This document shows positions 35,901 through 47,667 of a stretch of DNA of 64,000 bases, piece after piece. The first letter of the stretch is position 1. Each line of letters begins with the position of its first letter. This DNA comes from Phanerochaete sordida (Eukaryota > Basidiomycota > Agaricomycetes > Polyporales > Phanerochaetaceae): NCBI GenBank assembly GCA_019973155.2, contig BPQB01000001.1, positions 620,001 to 684,000 on the forward strand, written 5' to 3'. The translations under genes and the position numbers were made by a program. The notes under the pieces are model-generated. The model was given only the letters and a program-made list of their open reading frames with translations. It ran no database searches and had not been told where the DNA came from.

Positions 35901-38900
35901 GCGGAGGCGCGCACTGTGCCCCTCCGCAGTGATGGCCACGGGACGGACATCGGGTTGTATGTCGATGGAGAACTTGAGCAGGCGCGCAAGCTCTTCCCAG
36001 ACTGGACGCGGAAGGCCGTCGCGCTCGACGTCAACGGGAACAGAGAGGAGGATGCTTTCCCAACCGGCGTTCAGCATGCCATCATTGCCCTTGCGGAAGG
36101 TCATGTTCGCTACGCGCAGGTACAGCTTCATCCGTAGCGGGAATCTCCACAGGAGCTGAATCTTGTCCACCCTGCACTGAAGGACCACGGACAGCGTGGA
36201 CGGCTCGCGGTCCACCGGCGGCTTGGGCTTGGAAGGAGGGAGGATGCTCTTTACTGCTTGCACAGCGAGCAGCACGTTGTATGCATGTGCCAGGTCGAGC
36301 TTCCCTCGTATGCGCGACACCGCGACGGAGACAGCGCAGTCGTCCTTCGTGCCTGGCGTCGGAATCCCGCCGAGGCGTCGCCCCGAGATGGCAGCCCCGA
36401 GCGTCACCTGCTCGATCCGCAGGTACTCCTTCGCGCGGTAGTCCTCGTTCACGTCGCCGACACCGAACGGATCGTCCGCGACGTACCGCGTGGCGAGCGC
36501 GTCGCGGAGCGCGGCGTCCCAGAGCACGACCTCCACGAGCGCGCGCTCCGACTGCGAGACCACCATGGCGCCGGTGCTCGCGGCGGCCGTCGAGAGTAGC
36601 TCGGTCGCGAGCGACAGCTTCAGGCGCTTCGTCGTCCGCGCGATGGTCTGCTCGAGGCTGCGCGAGTGCGAGTCGCGCACGGAGCAGTAGTGCAGGGCGA
36701 CGCCCGCGTGGAAGGCCGCGCCGCGGAAGATCGCAAGGTCTTCGCCCGGCGCGAGGTCCGGGCCCGCGAGGAACACCATGAGCCGGCCGACTGCTAGTGA
36801 CGCGGATAGCCCCGCGGGGAGAGAGCTGAGGAGGTACTTTGGAGGGCTGGGTGTCGGAGGAGTAGTCAGCCGGTCCTTGCTCGAAAGGGCGGCGAGAACG
36901 GTCTTGAGTGACGCCATCGCGTCTGGCTGCCACAGCTCGATAGAGAGCGCCTCTGTCGAACATGACGCGTCCAAGAAGACAGAAGGCACGTCGATGGCGA
37001 CACCTTCACCAGTTTCATCTGCGAGCTCTCCGAAGCCCTGTCCTCGCGCAATGACTTGCACGGCGTCCAGAGAAAAGAGCGGCTCTCCGGGGTAGACCGA
37101 GCCCCCGGGTGAGCTCTTACCGTCGTCAACGCCGCAGTCGAGGCCCCGAACGACGTTGAGAAACGTTCTGTGCAGCTCCGCACGCCCGTCGATGCTCATC
37201 TGCAGGCGCGGACGGTCTGGATCCGGTATCGTTTTCGCGAACCTGCAGTCCGGAAGGATATGGAACCCGGTGTCGAAGGCGGCCATGAAGCCGCTCGTCC
37301 GCGCCTCCAGCGCGAAAGGCGCGACGTCCTCCGAGCCGATGAGGCGAAGGCAGATGCTGCCCACGGTGAACCCGAACGATATTCGGGGTACGGGTGCCAG
37401 TACCGATGGAAGCAGGGGCGGAGGGTCGGATGGCGCAGGTGGTTTCGGGGGCTTCTTCCTGTCTAGCAGCTGCTTGACGACTTCCAGGCGTTCGGTAAGT
37501 TCGATGTCGCCGAGCGACAGCCGTATGATGAGGAACTGTGCGTTCGGATCCCCGCCGAGAAACGATGGTCCCTGCAACCACGGAGATGGCCACTGGGATA
37601 CAAGTACTTCTGCCTTGATCGGTCCGACTGACAGGACACGGAGATGATCCTGCAAAGCGCCAACACCCAGCCGGTTGAGAGATATCTGATCGACTGACAG
37701 CCCGACCTGGTATACGTCAGCTGTGAGGGGGTCGCTTGGGGCACTCGTCCGACCAAGGTGGTCGCGGTGCAGAGAAGTGCGGTCAGGGTGGCTCAGGTTG
37801 ACGTTGAATGCGAGCTCCTTGAGGTTCGCCGTGAACGTCTCAACATGGTCGTCTGCCTCGATTGTCATGCGGTGCACAAGAGTGATACTAGGGACATTGA
37901 CACGAATGGCTTTGAGCATAGAGATTCTAGCCTACGTAGGTTTAGAATGTAGTGTGAAGGATAGTGGCGGCTAGAATAACATACAGCTGCTTTTCGCGCT
38001 TGCATTCGCTTAGATGGGTGCTTCTCTCGCCAGCGGAAGCGGGCCTGCAAAACGAATCAGTGCATATAGTGAGAAAAACCGGCAATCGAGACTCACCGAG
38101 AGTGCTCCCATGATGGGAGACTTCGGGGACAAAGGAGAAGCCCATAGGATTGAGGAGCGAGGCGATAATGGCGAGCGAGCGAACGGCGGAGGGCTTGTTG
38201 GCTGCTGAAGACTCAGGGCGCTCTCGGGGCTCATATAGCCGCTTCCTGGACTAGGTATGCTTGCAGGGCTGCCGATACCATTAGGGCTACCGATACCATT
38301 AGGGCTGCTTATACCATTAGGGCTGAGGACAGGCCGAGGAGGCGTAGAAAGCCCGTCCTCAGAGGGCTTGCGCTGAGCCTTCAGAATGTCCAGGATATGC
38401 TGCACCACTTGCAAATCGAGGTTCACTGGGCCAGACCCGAAGGAGACTTCTAGTCCATGACGTTCAACCTGCTGTCTAGGGTCCAGGCGAACGGATGTTG
38501 CAAATGCGATTTGCGGAATGGCGAAGAATGTATGTCTGCCTGATGTGCGCTGTCACGTGAGGCGTCCTCTGAGCTGCTCTAATAAAGACATACCGGTCAA
38601 GGGCCCCTGCAGCTCCTGCAATAGCACATTCGAAGCAATGCCAAGGACTTCGTGGATGTTAATGGAAAGTGCGACCGCCACCTGCGTAGAGCCCCATGCC
38701 CTGTCCCATGTGCGCCTGAAGCTATTCTTGACTCGTGTGTTAAAGTTCGCGACGCTTTGAAACCGCCTGTGTATCGCGCGAGTAGGCGGTGCGGGTGCGG
38801 GTGCTGGCCGCGCCGAGGTCGTCTTCGAGTTATCGAGCTGCGTGAAGCTGACACTAGTATGGAACTTCGCCTTGCGCACGGCGAGCTCGGCGCCCGGCAC

Positions 38901-39512
38901 GACGGGCGACGTGACGATGGCCGAGTCGATCTCAAGGTCGAGCACCTGCGTGAGCGTGGGCAGGGCGCGGATGGCGAGGCGGAGCACGGACACGACGGCT
39001 GCGCGCAGTACGGGGCGGACGTACGGCTCGAGGGTGCCCCACACCGCCTGTGCGGCGTCCCGCAGCGCGAGCAGCGCGCGGCGGAGCGCAGGGTGAGCGT
39101 CGAGCACGGACGGCCGCCGCCGCGGCGCCCCCTTCGCTGCCCGCTTGCCCGGGCCCTGCGCGCCGGTCTTGACGAGCTCGAGGCGGAAGCCCTCGACGCG
39201 GATGGAAAAGCGGCTCGCGTCGAGCGCAGAGGGCTTGTGGTACGAGAGGCCGATGCGGTCGATGTGCAGGACGCCGTTCCCCGCACGGAAGTATATGCCG
39301 CGGATCGAGCGCAGGCTCACGCTTTGCACCCTGAGGCGGCGCGAGACGAGGCGCAGGATGGTCGGGCCCAGGAAGGAGCGGAACAGCAGCGAGAAGGTGA
39401 CGATCCGGAGCAGCCATATGACGAGGTAGGCCGTGGTCGAGTCTTCCGGTTTCCAGAGAAGGAGCGTGCTGAAAAAGAGCGGGATAGACGAGAGAGATTG
39501 CAGCAATGACAT
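29936..39512 (-). CDS. FMP27: FMP27/Hobbit/SABRE-type bridge-like lipid transfer protein
   Basis: Fifteen exons: 39512-38594, 38539-38097, 38044-37985, 37931-34788, 34737-34671, 34623-34124, 34073-33272, 33221-33115, 33054-32839, 32786-32722, 32673-32260, 32208-31950, 31895-31263, 31207-30491 and 30439-29936, giving 2949 residues, in the expected range. The N-terminus (LFFSTLLLWKP, YLVIWLLRIVTFSLLFRSFL) is a membrane anchor. Alternating beta-rich segments then build the lipid groove. Family landmarks include AWGVSYGPVTQDIMRVVDTL, FHWRFRVTFANEVHLHMKGS, GFALCWEGSPTLRINHPN and VYQVHCPNLYLDNIIRD. A coiled-coil (EAERKLKGHGDLGQVEKLKI) and WTVLPPVGGITIYQGFELTL lie near the C-terminus, with a basic disordered tail. 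The family forms tubes at ER-plasma membrane contacts that move lipids (knowledge). Residues ~320-440 are a fungus-variable Ser/Pro loop with an SPNGIG repeat. Confidence 0.9.
38266..38324 (-). repeat. 18-bp tandem repeat inside FMP27
   Basis: Three 18-bp units (GGGCTxCCGATACCATTA type) plus a partial copy encode the in-frame hexapeptide SPNGI(G/S). It lies in a disordered loop, so copy-number change should be tolerated. Confidence 0.85.
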
Positions 39513-40493
39513 GACGGTCGGTCGTGAAGATGGCGTGGGCTGTGGACGTCGAGGCGTAGGTTAGAGAGGCCAGGAGGTGCGCGTGTGTTGTCGTGAGGTC
39601 AGGCCGGCGGTGAGTATGGCATGTATGCGCTGCTGGCAAGTTGAACAAGGGGGACGAGGTCAGGGCAGCGCGCTGGTGATGCCACCAGAGCTTGGCGCAC
39701 TGCAGCGCCGCGGCACTCTCGGCACACGACGGGGCGTCATGATGGGCGCTTCACAGCTGATCGGCCGAGCGTCGGGCTGTGTGTGGCGAATCCAGCCGTG
39801 CTCGTACCTGCGCCACGAAGGCCTCCGACGATGGCAACGACGGAGATCTTGCTTGACGACCGCACGCAGATGATGAGGTACACAGCTTTACATTTTTCTT
39901 GACGAGCACTATGAACACCAACGCAACCCAGAAAACGCACTTATTCGCCCAGCACGCTGGGCGAACGACCAGACAAACAAACAGAAGATGCAGACGACTA
40001 AGCAATGTAATAGCAGATAAATATACCGACCAGATAGCAAAGCAGTGGGCTGGTGCCAATATGCGAGCAAATGGTTGGAATTAGAGGTATCATGCGCAGT
40101 GGGTTGTGAGCGGCATTAGAATCGTAAAGTAGCGCCAAAGGAACAATACGGAGCAGCTGTCGTGGGACGGATGCGTTGCAGCGGCTTCGAATGAGATGTT
40201 AGGTTATGGCGAGGTCGGGACTAGTGGGGATGTAGGATGCGATGCGTGTGTCGACAATGCGTTGCGGATGTGCTTCCGATGAAGACCGGGCGAATGAAGT
40301 CTAGAGCAATGCAACAGGGGGATGAAGATGTGAAAGGTGTGCGATGGAGATGAATATCAATAAGTGTGAGTGATCGTGACTGACGCGGGCCAGTCGGGAC
40401 GTGGGTATCGTGAGCGCGTGAGACCGACGCAGTCGCAATGACCGCGTCGGGGGTCGTGAGTGGTAAGGGTCGGTGGGCCGCACGCGCGTCCGC
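39513..40493. other. intergenic, FMP27 promoter side
   Basis: No gene supported. The FMP27 promoter should lie in the left part. The 3' end of the VTT gene occupies the right. An A-rich patch at about 39890-40030 has no recognisable feature. Confidence 0.5.
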
Positions 40494-42005
40494 TCACAAG
40501 GGAAGACTCGCGTTTTTCTCCTGGATGAGCACGTGCAACTCTTGTAGCGAGTCGTCTCGGGCCCGAGAGCGCGAGGGGACATGGATCCTGGAACGCCAGT
40601 CCCTGATCCAGGCCCAGCGCGTGGTCCTCTCTTCGCGGGGAGCAACGGCCGCGTCGAGCTCGCTCGCGGGCGAAGAGTGCGACACGAGCGCCTGCAGGTG
40701 CTTACGGCCGAGGATCGGCGCAAGCGACAGGAACGAGAGGAACACGAGCTTGAAGATGATCTCCGGCGACGTAAGTAGCGATTGGACGCTCTGCGGGGTT
40801 GGTGAGGGAGTAGACGCGACGGTCTGGAGAATGTCGCCTATTTGGCATGTGACCGCAGTCCATGGCAAGGAACCGATGAACGAGCCGAGGAAGCAGTCGA
40901 GCATTGGTACTCCACAAACTCCACACGCGATGTTGATTCCTGACCACGGCACGACGCCGATGAGGCGGAGAATCGAGAGTCGGATCCACGGTGACGACTT
41001 CGATTTGTCGGTCGAGGCACCTTCGATGGCGCTCCGAGTAAGGTCGAGTGCTCTCGGGAAGTACTTCACAACGTACGGCGCCAAAGGCGCCGCCAGAAGG
41101 CTTGCAAAGATTGATCCGATTGTTGTGAGAAGTGTTAGAAGGATGGTCGCGAGAGCGGGCGAAAACAAAGCCCCCGCCAGGACGTTCTGGCGAGCGCAAA
41201 GTTGATCAGCCAACCTGTGCGTGAGATAGATGTCGGTCGTTACGTACCCAGAGGACGCTGCCCGGGATAGACCAGGCGTGGTTCCACGCAACGATGACTG
41301 AGAGGACGCCAATGACATGCGCCATCGGACCCGCACCACTCTGCGAATAGCCGTGCAATTCGCGCCCTAGCTGCGCGAGGTCCGTGAGATTCCGCGGCCA
41401 GGCCGTAGTGATTGGTAGGGTGTACATGCTGAACAGCAGCAGCGCTGTCGATAGCGGGAAAGCGGCAAGGACAAAAAATACAGGAGTGTGGACCTGCTTG
41501 GCGGTCAGCGCACACCTCCGCGGTCAAAATAGCACAAACGTACGGATGGTGTGCCATGCCACCAGTGGGGCGCGGACTTGGTTGCTGCGGACGGCTTTTC
41601 TGAGTACGCTTCGCGGAAGGTGGCAGCGGTTGGCGACGATATGGGGAGTATGCTGTCTTCCGTGCTCGTGCTTGAGCGGCTAAGCCGCGGAGAGGAGGGC
41701 TCGGACGAGTACGGCGACTCCTTCTGGGCGAGGTGGAAGAGCTCCATGAAGCGGGAGTAGAGCTCGACGAACGTCGCTTTCGCGAGCAGCTTGTGCGTCG
41801 GCGACGGGAGGTCGAGGTCGAGAGGCGAGAGATCCGTCTGCATGGCGGGCGGGGAGCTCACTGGAGAAGGGGTGTGACAAGGAGGGGCCAGGTCAGAGTT
41901 GGACCGACGACGACCGAGGGAGCTGAGGGTGAGGGGCGGCCTCACATTTGTAGATGAAGCACGGTGTCGGTTGAGTGTCAGAGGTGGAGGAGCGAGGCTG
42001 GCCAT
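40494..42005 (-). CDS. VTT/DedA-family membrane protein (Tvp38/TMEM41/TMEM64-like)
   Basis: Exons 42005-41544, 41493-41248 and 41186-40494 encode 466 residues. Residues 1-154 are Ser/Pro-rich and likely cytosolic. Multiple membrane helices follow (VFFVLAAFPLSTALLLFSMY; VLAGALFSPALATILLTLLT). The VTT hallmark with its re-entrant Gly/Pro pattern, IGVVPWSGINIACGVCGVPM, lies at about residue 312, then FLGSFIGSLPWTAVTCQIGD. The C-terminal tail is charged. Family members are ER/Golgi proteins implicated in lipid scrambling, membrane trafficking and autophagy, so a similar role is inferred. An upstream in-frame Met (42218) would add 71 arginine-rich residues; 42005 is preferred because that extension looks like leader DNA. 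A possible GTGAGG donor early in exon 1 could mark one more intron. Confidence 0.8.
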
Positions 42006-42716
42006 CCTGCGGGGCGGGCGTGTTTGAAGAGGACTTTGAGAGAGGGAGACTCCCCGAAATAACCGTCGAGGCTTACAAGGAAAACCAGACACAAGGCTTT
42101 CCACGCGCGGCATCGTTCGGCACGAGCGTGCCCGGGCGGCAAACTGGCCAAACGGGCTTACGTGAGGTGCCGGAAACAGTAGTTGACACCACCCCCGCCA
42201 CGCCGCGCGCGACCGCACTGCCGTCTCCGTCAGCAGCGCTCAGTCAGCCTGCCCTCTCACACGAGTCTCGCCGTTTCACGTTTCCGGCCAGCCGCGCGCG
42301 ATGACGACCTCCTCGGCCTCATCCCCAGGCGGCTCTCCGGCGAGCGTGGCTTGTGCTGACTCCTTCGGTGCTCCCTCGTCGCTCGGGGAGTCACAATGCA
42401 CACAGAGACCCGTTCTGGGCAGCGGTGTGCGCGGCTCGCTGCCGCAGTGCGCCAAGGCTACCGCGCTCTACCCTGAGAGCACTGCAACCGCGTGCCATCG
42501 ATGCGGTCCCTATACACCTCCCAATAGCACACAGCGCTAAGAATACTTGCAATGCACAATACGGGCCCCGCGTCCGGTCGGGTCGTGCGGTGATTGTATG
42601 GCACCGAGGTCGAATATGGAGAGAACGCATAGATACAGAGGGAGTGCAAGTGCATGGAATCATGAAGTCGACGGGCCCAACCGTCCACACCGGAGAGAAC
42701 ATACAGACGGCATCGT
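42006..42716. other. intergenic between the VTT gene and RPL36
   Basis: Holds the VTT gene promoter and leader and the RPL36 3' region. No further gene seen. Confidence 0.5.
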
Positions 42717-43222
42717 TTAGTGCGCAGTCCTGCGGCTCTCGGTGATGACGTTGCCGAGCTCCTCGAGCTTGCGCTTCGAGCGCAGAAGCGTGCCCAACTG
42801 TTGCAGTCTAATTAGCACTTTGCGCTTGGAACTTTGAGTCTTGCAAACGTACCCGCTTCTTGGTCAGCTTCCTCGCCTTCTTGTCCTATTAGCATGCAAA
42901 ACGGACCGTCAGCAAGCCTATTCCTTTGCACAACGACTTCATGCACGCACCTTGGAGTTCCTCAGCAGCTCCATAACCCGACGCTCGTACGGCGCGAATC
43001 CAGCAACCTCCCGGATGATGGAGCGGACGAACTGCGTCCTCTTGCTCTGGATGCCCTTGCGGTGCGAGGGCTTGGCCGCCTTCTCGATGGGGGTCGTGGG
43101 GTGGCCGTGGTTCAAACCGACGCGGAGGTCTGCACCAAAAAATGCACAAAAAATTGGACCGTCAGCACTTCGGCCTGCTATGCATTCTGCGAAGGGACGC
43201 CACACGCACTGGAGCGGGCCAT
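42717..43222 (-). CDS. RPL36: 60S ribosomal protein L36 (eL36)
   Basis: Exons 43222-43210 (13 nt), 43129-42951, 42885-42853 (33 nt) and 42797-42717 encode 101 residues, the expected size. Sequence features are the eL36 block [20 protein letters not shown], then [37 protein letters not shown] and the Lys/Arg-rich [10 protein letters not shown]. The C-terminus [16 protein letters not shown] is fungal-typical. It is a structural component of the large subunit. The first coding exon contributes only MARS plus one base, a layout common in ribosomal protein genes. Confidence 0.94.
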
Positions 43223-43534
43223 TTTGTTGAGTCTTGAGGGGGAGCCTTGCTTGTAACGACCTGCACGACGTCGAAATCCGCACGGGCGGCAAATGGGTGG
43301 CTGAAAATCTGTACAGTCGGGAATTACCTAAGCGGTTCTCACGAGCTACTCGCGTTGCGCGCTAAGCGCCCGCGGGCGTTTACGCGTTCGCTGCGGCGTC
43401 GTTCATCGGGACCCCTCGTGTGAGCGCTGCATAGATAGACAGGCAGAAAGTCCTACATGGGTATCAGACAGAAGACCGACATTAGTGTATACGGTACGAA
43501 TGACAAAAAAAGAATAAAAATGTGTATATACAAG
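43223..43534. other. short intergenic RPL36 promoter / CK2 beta 3' region
   Basis: 312 bp between two leftward genes. Contains the RPL36 promoter (no TATAAA seen) and an A-rich stretch at 43500-43525 suited to CK2 beta 3'-end formation. Confidence 0.5.
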
Positions 43535-45115
43535 TCAGTGGGCAGCTATTCCTCTAGAGGGGACCAATTGCCGTACAACCTTCACCCTGGATGTGCCGGA
43601 GGTCGGCTGCACCTTCTGAGCCGGCGGAGAGTCACGAGCAGAGCTCAGAGCATCGCGTGGCGTGCGTGGCGGGGCACTCGAAGGGGGAGACATGGTCGGC
43701 GAGTGCGGGAGCATCCCGCGAGTTCGGCCGTGGGGATGGTTCCTCTTACCTCCGTCCTCTTCTTCCTCCTCTTCCTCTTCCTCGTCATCGTCATCACCCT
43801 CTCCATGATCATCCTGTCAATGTTCCACATGTGTCAGACGTCTCCCCCGCATGACAAGCTTACGAATGCGCTTACAGGATCGAAGTCCTCCATCGGACGG
43901 TCCTGGTCTTCGTGCTGGTCGTCATCCTCATAATCTTCCTCATCAGAGTAGAAGCGACCCCGCCAGTCCACCAGGTCCAGCTCCGAGGGCGATTGCGGGC
44001 GCATACGCGCCCACTGCATACGCGGCCCACTCTTCGCGAGCTCGCTCACGCGGAAGCCGTATATCTTCGGCCGGTACACCTTGCCCTCGGGCTTCTTCTG
44101 TCCGCCATGGGGGTTCGGGTTGGTGAACGCCTGCGCGTCGACCAGCTCCTCTTCTGACGACCGTGGGGAAGTTGGTGGCGTGGGCTTGTAGAACGGTGCT
44201 GGCGCAAGCTCGCGGTAGCTCTGGAAGAACAGATGCGCGAATGTAGTTCCAAAGAATGCCCCTAATGCGATGTCAATGCGGCGACCTTTCACTTGTGTGC
44301 TACTACTCACCGTCGACGCCTTGGAAGCGGCTGCTTGGAGGCGCATATATGTCATTGCAGTTCGGGCAGTAGAGTTTCACGGTATCGAAACCAGGCAAGT
44401 CGGATCTCCCAGAGGGTACTACGTGAGTGCCGTTACAGAAGACGCGTGGACATGAGCCGAATGTTCCGTTTTCATACTTGTCCACCTGCGAGTCGTTCAG
44501 GACAATTGAGGGGGACAATTGTTATGGCCACGTACCATCGCCTGCAACCCGGCCCGCGTCAGAATGAAACGTTGGTGCACGAGACCATACAGCAGTTCGG
44601 CAGACGCTTCCACGATAGAGACATCGGGGATCTTGGACGTCTCCTCATCTGTACCGTGACGGTCAATGAGAGGGTGCGTATAGCGTGGAGTCAATGCGCA
44701 CCTGGCTCGACGTCGAGTACCATCTCCATTGCTTCCCGCCAGAACGGCACCATCGCGTTGAGCCCCGTGAGGTTGAAGTCATCTTCGATGAAGTCCTCCG
44801 TGACCTCGCAGAAGTACTCGTGTCCGGGCAAAGAGCAGAACCAGCTGATCCAAGTCAAAGTCGAGGTCGGGGTGGAAGAGCCTATAAGCGACTAGTGCAT
44901 TAGCGACTGTCCCCATCGGCCGTCATTCGACGACAGAAGGGTCAGGAGGACGCTTTCTCGGGCGAGTTTGACTCACTGTACTCTTCCTCCCCTTGGGCCT
45001 CCTGCATGACCTCGTCCCCCTCTCCTACGCCGCTCACCCCCTCCTCCGCGTCCTCGAAGTCGCCTTCCTGTGCATCCTGGTAGAACGTCTCGTCCTCCGG
45101 CGGCCGTCGCGACAT
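43535..45115 (-). CDS. CKB1: Casein kinase 2 regulatory (beta) subunit
   Basis: Exons 45115-44977, 44881-44702, 44648-44536, 44485-44311, 44261-43876 and 43813-43535 encode 423 residues. The acidic N-terminus leads to [20 protein letters not shown] and EDDFNLTGL, the CK2 beta core signature. The zinc finger that mediates dimerisation is CPRVFC ... YCPNC at about residues 155-190. [14 protein letters not shown] and [12 protein letters not shown] complete the alpha-docking region. A long insert and tail follow: an acidic run around [20 protein letters not shown], a poly-Glu stretch, then a Ser/Pro/Arg tail. CK2 phosphorylates acidic Ser/Thr sites in many nuclear and cytosolic pathways. The paralogue number (CKB1 versus CKB2) cannot be set from one gene. 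The start gives the conserved short acidic lead. Confidence 0.92.
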
Positions 45116-45563
45116 GATGACAGGAAGTGCAGGTGCAAGATGCAATGCAACGACCGTCGGCTAGCTGTGCAGAACGTGGACGCCACGAGGATCCCGAGCC
45201 AGTACTTGCCAAATCCGGCAAACTACACCGTCAGCCTGGCCTCGACATTTCGATGCACAACTTTGCCAGCCCGAGGCCTATCGCCAAGTGCACAGGGCTG
45301 TAGACCACCGGTAGCACAGAAAGCGTTGATGATTTACGATTTCAGTCTAGTGCAGCATATCGAGGGCGTTTTACCAAGTCACAGGGCCGTGTACCGCCCT
45401 TGGCGAGACTTCTAGGGTGAGCGCTGAGGAGGATCTAGTAATGAACACGACTTTCATACATTATGGGAAATTAGTTGGTATTAGAATGACTTCATCCTAC
45501 GTGCTGCTGGACCCTGGTGATGTGACGTAGGGGAGGGGTTTTTTCCTGATTGCTGCCAAGGAC
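45116..45563. other. intergenic between CK2 beta and FEX
   Basis: CK2 beta promoter side and FEX 3' side. No gene or RNA recognised. Confidence 0.5.
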
Positions 45564-46804
45564 TCAAGTACTAGAAAATACGCAAGTCACCGTCTGGCTG
45601 ACATCTCCTCCCCAATAGGAGGAACCCAGGATAACAAGCAGCAGGCACTGGCAGGTCACCCAGCTAAGGACAACATAAAACCAAGCTCTCCCCGCACTCA
45701 GGGCAGCGACCTCCGTGGCGAAAGTGCTGACGGTCGTGAGACAGCCGCAGTAGCCATCTATCAAGCCCTGAAGTACGTCACAGCCGTTCGGCGATGGCGG
45801 AGTCCGTGTGCTCTGCAGGACGTGGAAGGTCCCAATGAGTGCGGTGCCGACCGCATTCGCAGTGAACGTGCCGAGGGGAAAGAGCTTCACGAGGGGGTTG
45901 ACCTTGATCGAGAGGATATAGCGACACAAAGTTCCGGGGAAGGAAAAGAGGATAGCGGCGGTGGCTTGGTGCCGGAAGCTTGGTGACGCGCGGAAATAAG
46001 CAGGGTAGGCTCCAGCGTAGATGAGTACCGAGCCTATGGTGAAGGTGTATCGGAGCCATCGAGGTGGAGGAGGGAAGCGCGGGATGTATCGTCCAAAGAC
46101 AGATGCAAGATGGGACCCGAAGGTCACGGCTGACAAGGCGATGGCTATGGTGAAAATAGTCTTGCCTAGCCCGTCTATCACCTGGAGAGACACATCAGTC
46201 TCGTTCATGAAGCTGACTAGCAACTTACATCTCGGAACCAGTCACGATGGGAATGTGTGGGGTTCAGCCACGACGTGAAGACATCCAGCTGCCAGCTGGA
46301 GAACGTAGTAAGGGAGCCGCAAAACCCTGTGGTGATGGCAGTGTACAGTGGTCCATAACTATGCAGACAGTCAGTCTTTGCCGATGCGACAGGTCGTCAA
46401 ACTCACAATTGACCGATGGGCTCTCTCATTCCTATAGCAAAGCCCATCACTAGACATCCGGCGGCTTGGACCCATGCTAATGGGAAGATTTCTCGCCCGT
46501 CGTATGTTGTCAAAGCGAGTAGTCCCACTCGCGCGAGTGCGCCAAATATCGAAGCGGGCATGAGGAGAGCTATGACATGCGGCGAGAAGGGATGGTAGAC
46601 CTTCGCTGGCGGCAGCTTGTCTTCCTCGCCAGGAGGCATATCTTCAGACACCAGCGACCTGGCATCTTGCATCGAGGCCCGCCTCTCGAACTCGGACTCG
46701 AGGGGGCTGCGCGGGTCGTCTGAAGCCGCGCTGCCAGCCTCAGGAGTCGCCTTCTCCTTGATCGAGCCCGGCTGGGTGGCACTGGGGTCGTCCTCTGCTG
46801 CCAT
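45564..46804 (-). CDS. FEX1: Fluoride export channel (FEX, fused double CrcB)
   Basis: Exons 46804-46407, 46358-46229 and 46181-45564 encode 381 residues. A ~75-residue charged cytosolic N-terminus precedes two tandem CrcB/Fluc domains in one chain, the eukaryotic FEX layout. Domain 1 shows ASIFGALARVGLLAL and TTGFCGSLTTFSSWQ. Domain 2 shows FPGTLCRYILSIKVNPLVKL, GTFTANAVGTALIG and GYCGCLTTVSTF. The pore Asn is visible in domain 2 (TANAVG) but the matching site in domain 1 reads VQAAGC, consistent with the known functional asymmetry of FEX halves. The protein passively exports F- across the plasma membrane. Divergent from the DUF7704-like gene. Confidence 0.92.
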
Positions 46805-47667
46805 CGTGAAGATCCTGGCCCTACGCAGGACGCGGTCGTGGCGGTTCAACGGCAAGATTGCGAGGCGGGCACAAAGTGATCATCCTGCAGGAAACAGAAG
46901 CAGGAATAGAACCGGAGGCCAAGCGCCTGCGCCTTTATGGCTCCGTGAGAGCTCCCTCAGGCAGCGACCGTTCCGGACAAAGTCACCTGGGCGTACTCGC
47001 ACACCAACGGAGAGGATACACTGTGGAAAGGACGTATATTGCACAGGAAGTAGGTGGTACATGTAAAGGAATGTGTGAAGGCGCGAAGCTCACAGCCCAC
47101 CAAGTGCCCGAGAGCACGAGAAGCGAGTGCGAGCATTATAACCTTCGTCCCCTAGGGAGACCTCTCTTGGTCCGGCCATTTAGCTGAACAGCGTCTTGAA
47201 TATCTAGCTGACTGCCTGGGTAAGAATAGGACCGTGGTGTAAGATGAGGGACCAGACGAGCGGCGGACCGCCATAAAATCCTGCCGTTTAGGGCAGGTCG
47301 GTCTGGCTCGGCATTCCCGCGATAATTCCCAGCGCCTTGCCCAGTGCAGTGTTTCCCGCAGTGCGCAGCGCGAACGCATGCTCCTGTAACGTCTTGCGAC
47401 AAAATCACCCTCGGGTGCTATCCAAATGAGCGCGATCGTTCTGCGGAGCCGCACTGGTACGATCCTGCCGCAGGGCCCTGCCCGCAACCTGTGCCTCACC
47501 TTGACCACATACATCGACCCTTCATCAAGACATGTGCCTGTTCGTGCCTCTCTGACTCTCGAAACGCTGGCCTATCACGTACATATATCACCACCAGCCT
47601 TCAGATTGGTTGGTAACGTCTCCTCCTGACATCCTTGTCGGCGTATCTGACCGTTCCCAGCCACCCC
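46805..47667. other. divergent intergenic region FEX / DUF7704-like
   Basis: 863 bp between divergent starts with no supported gene. Both promoters should be here. The sequence CATATATCACC near 47580 is a weak TATA-like site for the rightward gene. Confidence 0.5.

Noticed and set aside
36082..36963. Long antisense and shifted frames over the FMP27 gene
   Set aside because: Arg/Pro-rich shadows of a conserved GC-rich exon; no splice structure or domain.
42006..42218. N-terminal extension of the VTT protein to the Met at 42218
   Set aside because: The 71 added residues are Arg-rich and unlike the rest; the DNA resembles leader or promoter sequence.
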